A stretch of 64,000 bases of DNA, taken from the NCBI RefSeq assembly GCF_051020765.1, contig NW_027469110.1, forward strand, positions 62,001 through 126,000, in the 5' to 3' direction. Position numbers and translations under genes: made by a program. The DNA is from Lasioglossum baleicum (Eukaryota > Arthropoda > Insecta > Hymenoptera > Halictidae). The stretch's first letter is position 1, and each line of letters begins with the position of its first letter. Positions 62,946-64,000 of the stretch are shown piece by piece. The notes beneath the pieces were generated by a model that was not told the DNA's origin, made no database searches, and saw only the letters and a list, made by a program, of their open reading frames with translations.

Positions 62946-64000
62946 TAGTCGAGTAAAAACACGTGCGAGGTTTTGTGGGATGCGCATGCGCAGGTTTTGT
63001 GGGATGCGCATGAGCAGGTTTTGTGGGATGCGCATGCGCAGGTTTTTTGGGATGCGCATGCGCAGATTTTTTGGGATGCGCATGGCTAGTCGAGCAAAAA
63101 CACGTGCGAGAGGATGCATCCCGCAGGCTAGTCGAGTAAAAACACGTGCGGGAGGATGCATCCCACAGGCTAGTCGAGTAAAACACGTGCGTGAGGATGC
63201 ATCCCGCAGGCTAGTCGAATAAAAACACGTGCGAGAGGATGCATCCCGCAGGCTAGTCGAGTAAAAACACGTGCGAGAGGATGCATCCCGCAGGCTAGTC
63301 GAGTAAAAACACGTGCGAGAGGGTGCATCCCGCAGGCTAGTCGAGTAAAAACACGTGCGAGAGGATGCATCCCGCAGGCTAGTCCAGTAAAAACACGTGC
63401 GAGAGGATGCATCCCGCCGGCTAGTCGAGTAAAAACACGTGCGAGGTTTTGTGGGATGCGCATGCGCAGGTTTTGTGGGATGCGCATGCGCAGGTTTTTT
63501 GGGATGCGCATGGCTAGTCGAGCAAAAACACGTGCGAGAGGATGCATCCCGCAGGCTAGTCGAGCAAAAACACGTGCGAGAGGATGCTTCCCGCAGGCTA
63601 GTCGAGTAAAAACACGTGCGAGAGGATGCATCCCGCAGGCTAGTCGAGTAAAAACACGTGCGAGAGGATGCATCCCGCAGGCTAGTCGAGTAAAAACACG
63701 TGCGAGAGGATGCATCCCGCAGGCTAGTCGAGTAAAAACACGTGCGAGAGGATGCATCCCGAAGGCTAGTCGAGTAAAAACACGTGCGAGGTTTTGTGGG
63801 ATGCGCATGCGCAGGTTTTGTGGGATGCGCATGAGCAGGTTTTGTGGGATGCGCATGCGCAGGTTTTTTGGGATGCGCATGCGCAGATTTTTTGGGATGC
63901 GCATGGCTAGTCGAGCAAAAACACGTGCGAGAGGATGCATCCCGCAGTCTAGTCGAGCAAAAACACGTGCGAGAGGATGCATCCCGCAGGCTAGTTGAGC
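62946..64000 (+). repeat. Copy of 34512-35566 at 28,434-bp offset
   Basis: Blocks 62969, 63445 and 63790 and the minus-one marker at 63173 match 34535, 35011, 35356 and 34739 exactly in spacing. Rare variants are shared: CCCACAGG before the marker, CCCGAAGG (63764 and 35330) and GCAGTCTAG (63947 and 35513). I noticed no substitution over this stretch. The junction with the upstream 3.1-kb block is near 62941, within a CCCGAAGG unit. Confidence 0.88.

Larger units (their letters stand above)
687..63213 (+). repeat. Catalogue of 41-bp minus-one A units (HOR boundary markers)
   Basis: These A units read GAGTAAAACACGTGC (four As, one base short), mostly followed by GTGAGG instead of GAGAGG, and the next unit is often GTCGAATAAAAAC. 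Starts: 687, 1550, 2305, 2388, 3144, 3227, 3982, 4752, 5096, 5440, 5868, 6212, 6589, 7887, 8642, 9505, 10260, 10940, 12196, 12927, 13010, 13546 (GAGAGG form), 13932, 15806, 16930, 17213, 18004, 18642, 18725, 20395, 20958, 21653, 22408, 24039, 25188, 25841, 26149, 26442, 26768, 27034, 27426, 27734, 28488, 29093, 29626, 30381, 30809, 31117, 31722, 32375, 32779, 33087, 34739, 35770, 48453, 55843, 57061, 60513, 61731, 63173. That is 60 in all, 54 of them before 36 kb. The deletion and the T substitution occur together, so almost all descend from one ancestral unit. They are convenient HOR boundaries in Domain I. Confidence 0.92.
56115..63909 (+). repeat. Catalogue of B blocks, Domain III
   Basis: Start and number of B units: 56115(4), 56317(3), 57249(3), 57678(4), 58341(4), 59466(3), 59853(3), 60785(4), 60987(3), 61919(3), 62348(4), 62969(5), 63445(3), 63790(5). 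Blocks 56115 and 60785 share a first unit with GTATCCGCAGG in place of GTATGCGCAGG. Blocks 57678, 58341 and 62348 share GCGCATCCGCAGG in the second unit. These private variants show the blocks are copies of one another. The last three blocks have the same spacing and variants as 34535, 35011 and 35356. Confidence 0.9.
1..64000. repeat. Giant composite satellite array (42-bp A and 24-bp B units)
   Basis: Every stretch of the window reads as one of two short units, A (42 bp) or B (24 bp), all in the same orientation. The reverse-complement form of either unit was not seen. There is no unique insertion of even about 50 bp, so no gene, tRNA, rRNA or mobile element can be placed. By hand count there are about 146 B blocks with about 546 B units; subtracting these and their 21-bp A prefixes leaves about 1,140 full A units. 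Neighbouring monomers usually differ at only 0 to 3 positions. The array continues beyond both window ends, because position 1 lies inside an A unit and position 64000 ends inside another. Such arrays are known from eukaryotic heterochromatin. The host species and chromosomal site cannot be told from the sequence. Confidence 0.97.

Noticed and set aside
18..63909. G-quadruplex arrays from GGTTTTGTGGG units
   Set aside because: Each B unit has only one GGG run and one GG, separated from the next by more than 15 bases including a strong palindrome, so the usual four closely spaced G-runs are missing.
1..64000. CRISPR array (short repeats at regular spacing)
   Set aside because: There are no unique spacers; the sequence between any two chosen repeats is again the same repeat. 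The number and uniformity of units also do not fit.
1..64000. Telomeric or subtelomeric repeat
   Set aside because: No TTAGGG, TTTAGGG, TTAGG or related runs were seen. The T-rich GGTTTTGTGGG of the B unit is part of a 24-bp unit and not a telomere repeat.
1..64000. Promoters or terminators (TATA-like or T-run signals)
   Set aside because: T6 runs and A5 runs are repeat parts present in hundreds of copies with no associated gene. No TATA box or polyadenylation-type signal (AATAAA occurs only as part of GTCGAATAAAAAC marker neighbours) can be tied to a transcript.

Overview
The whole 64 kb window is one uninterrupted, head-to-tail tandem-repeat (satellite) array. I found no unique sequence, credible gene, RNA gene, transposable element, CRISPR array or telomeric repeat. 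Arrays of this size built from near-identical short monomers with nested higher-order repeats (HORs) are a eukaryotic feature, typical of heterochromatin, pericentromeres or subtelomeres. The sequence does not identify the species, and neither edge of the array is reached.

There are two building blocks. Unit A is 42 bp: it starts GTCGAG(T/C)AAAAAC, carries a CACGTG palindrome, then GGATGCATCC, and ends CGCAGGCTA. Unit B is 24 bp: it starts GGTTTTGTGGG or GGTTTTTTGGG and carries the 12-bp palindrome TGCGCATGCGCA. B never occurs alone. Runs of 2 to 6 B units replace the second half of an A unit, and the last B normally ends in GGCTA, which restores the A phase. By hand I count about 146 B blocks holding about 546 B units. 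Arithmetic on the remainder gives roughly 1,140 complete A units. Both periods are multiples of 3, and several reading frames of the consensus have no stop codon. The very long open frames (up to 3,908 codons on the minus strand) are therefore a by-product of periodicity and are not annotated as genes.

Domain I (1 to about 35.9 kb) is a mosaic of HOR modules, each bounded by a 41-bp A variant with four As instead of five and GTGAGG after CACGTGC. I place 60 of these markers, 54 of them in Domain I. Recurrent module lengths are 755, 863, 344, 308 and 83 bp, and larger blocks are themselves duplicated (1-2304 with 7956-10259; 6589-7886 with 10940-12195; 13.56-15.99 kb with 22.04-24.22 kb). From 24 to 36 kb the modules are shorter and carry GTGGGTTGCG and GCAGATTTTTT B variants.

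Domain II (about 35.9 to 55.2 kb) is a different HOR family. Five copies begin with the same one-base insertion (CCCGGCAGG) and share a 960-bp core of constant length, followed by tails of variable length (total spacing 3222, 3328, 6217, 2872 and 4536 bp). A 471-bp submodule recurs in the tails. A Domain-I-type segment is embedded at about 47.7-48.8 kb.

Domain III (about 55.2 to 64 kb) mixes both families. A block of about 3.1 kb is repeated at an offset of 4670 bp with only five substitutions noticed. The last about 1.05 kb matches 34.51-35.57 kb at an offset of 28,434 bp, so the window appears to end just before another Domain-II-type HOR.

The most interesting content is the dense, regular supply of two known transcription-factor target motifs (CACGTG E-box/G-box, and an NRF1-type GCGCATGCGC palindrome) in a CpG-undepleted satellite, plus a clear record of how such an array grows. 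All counts are hand counts and may be off by a few.
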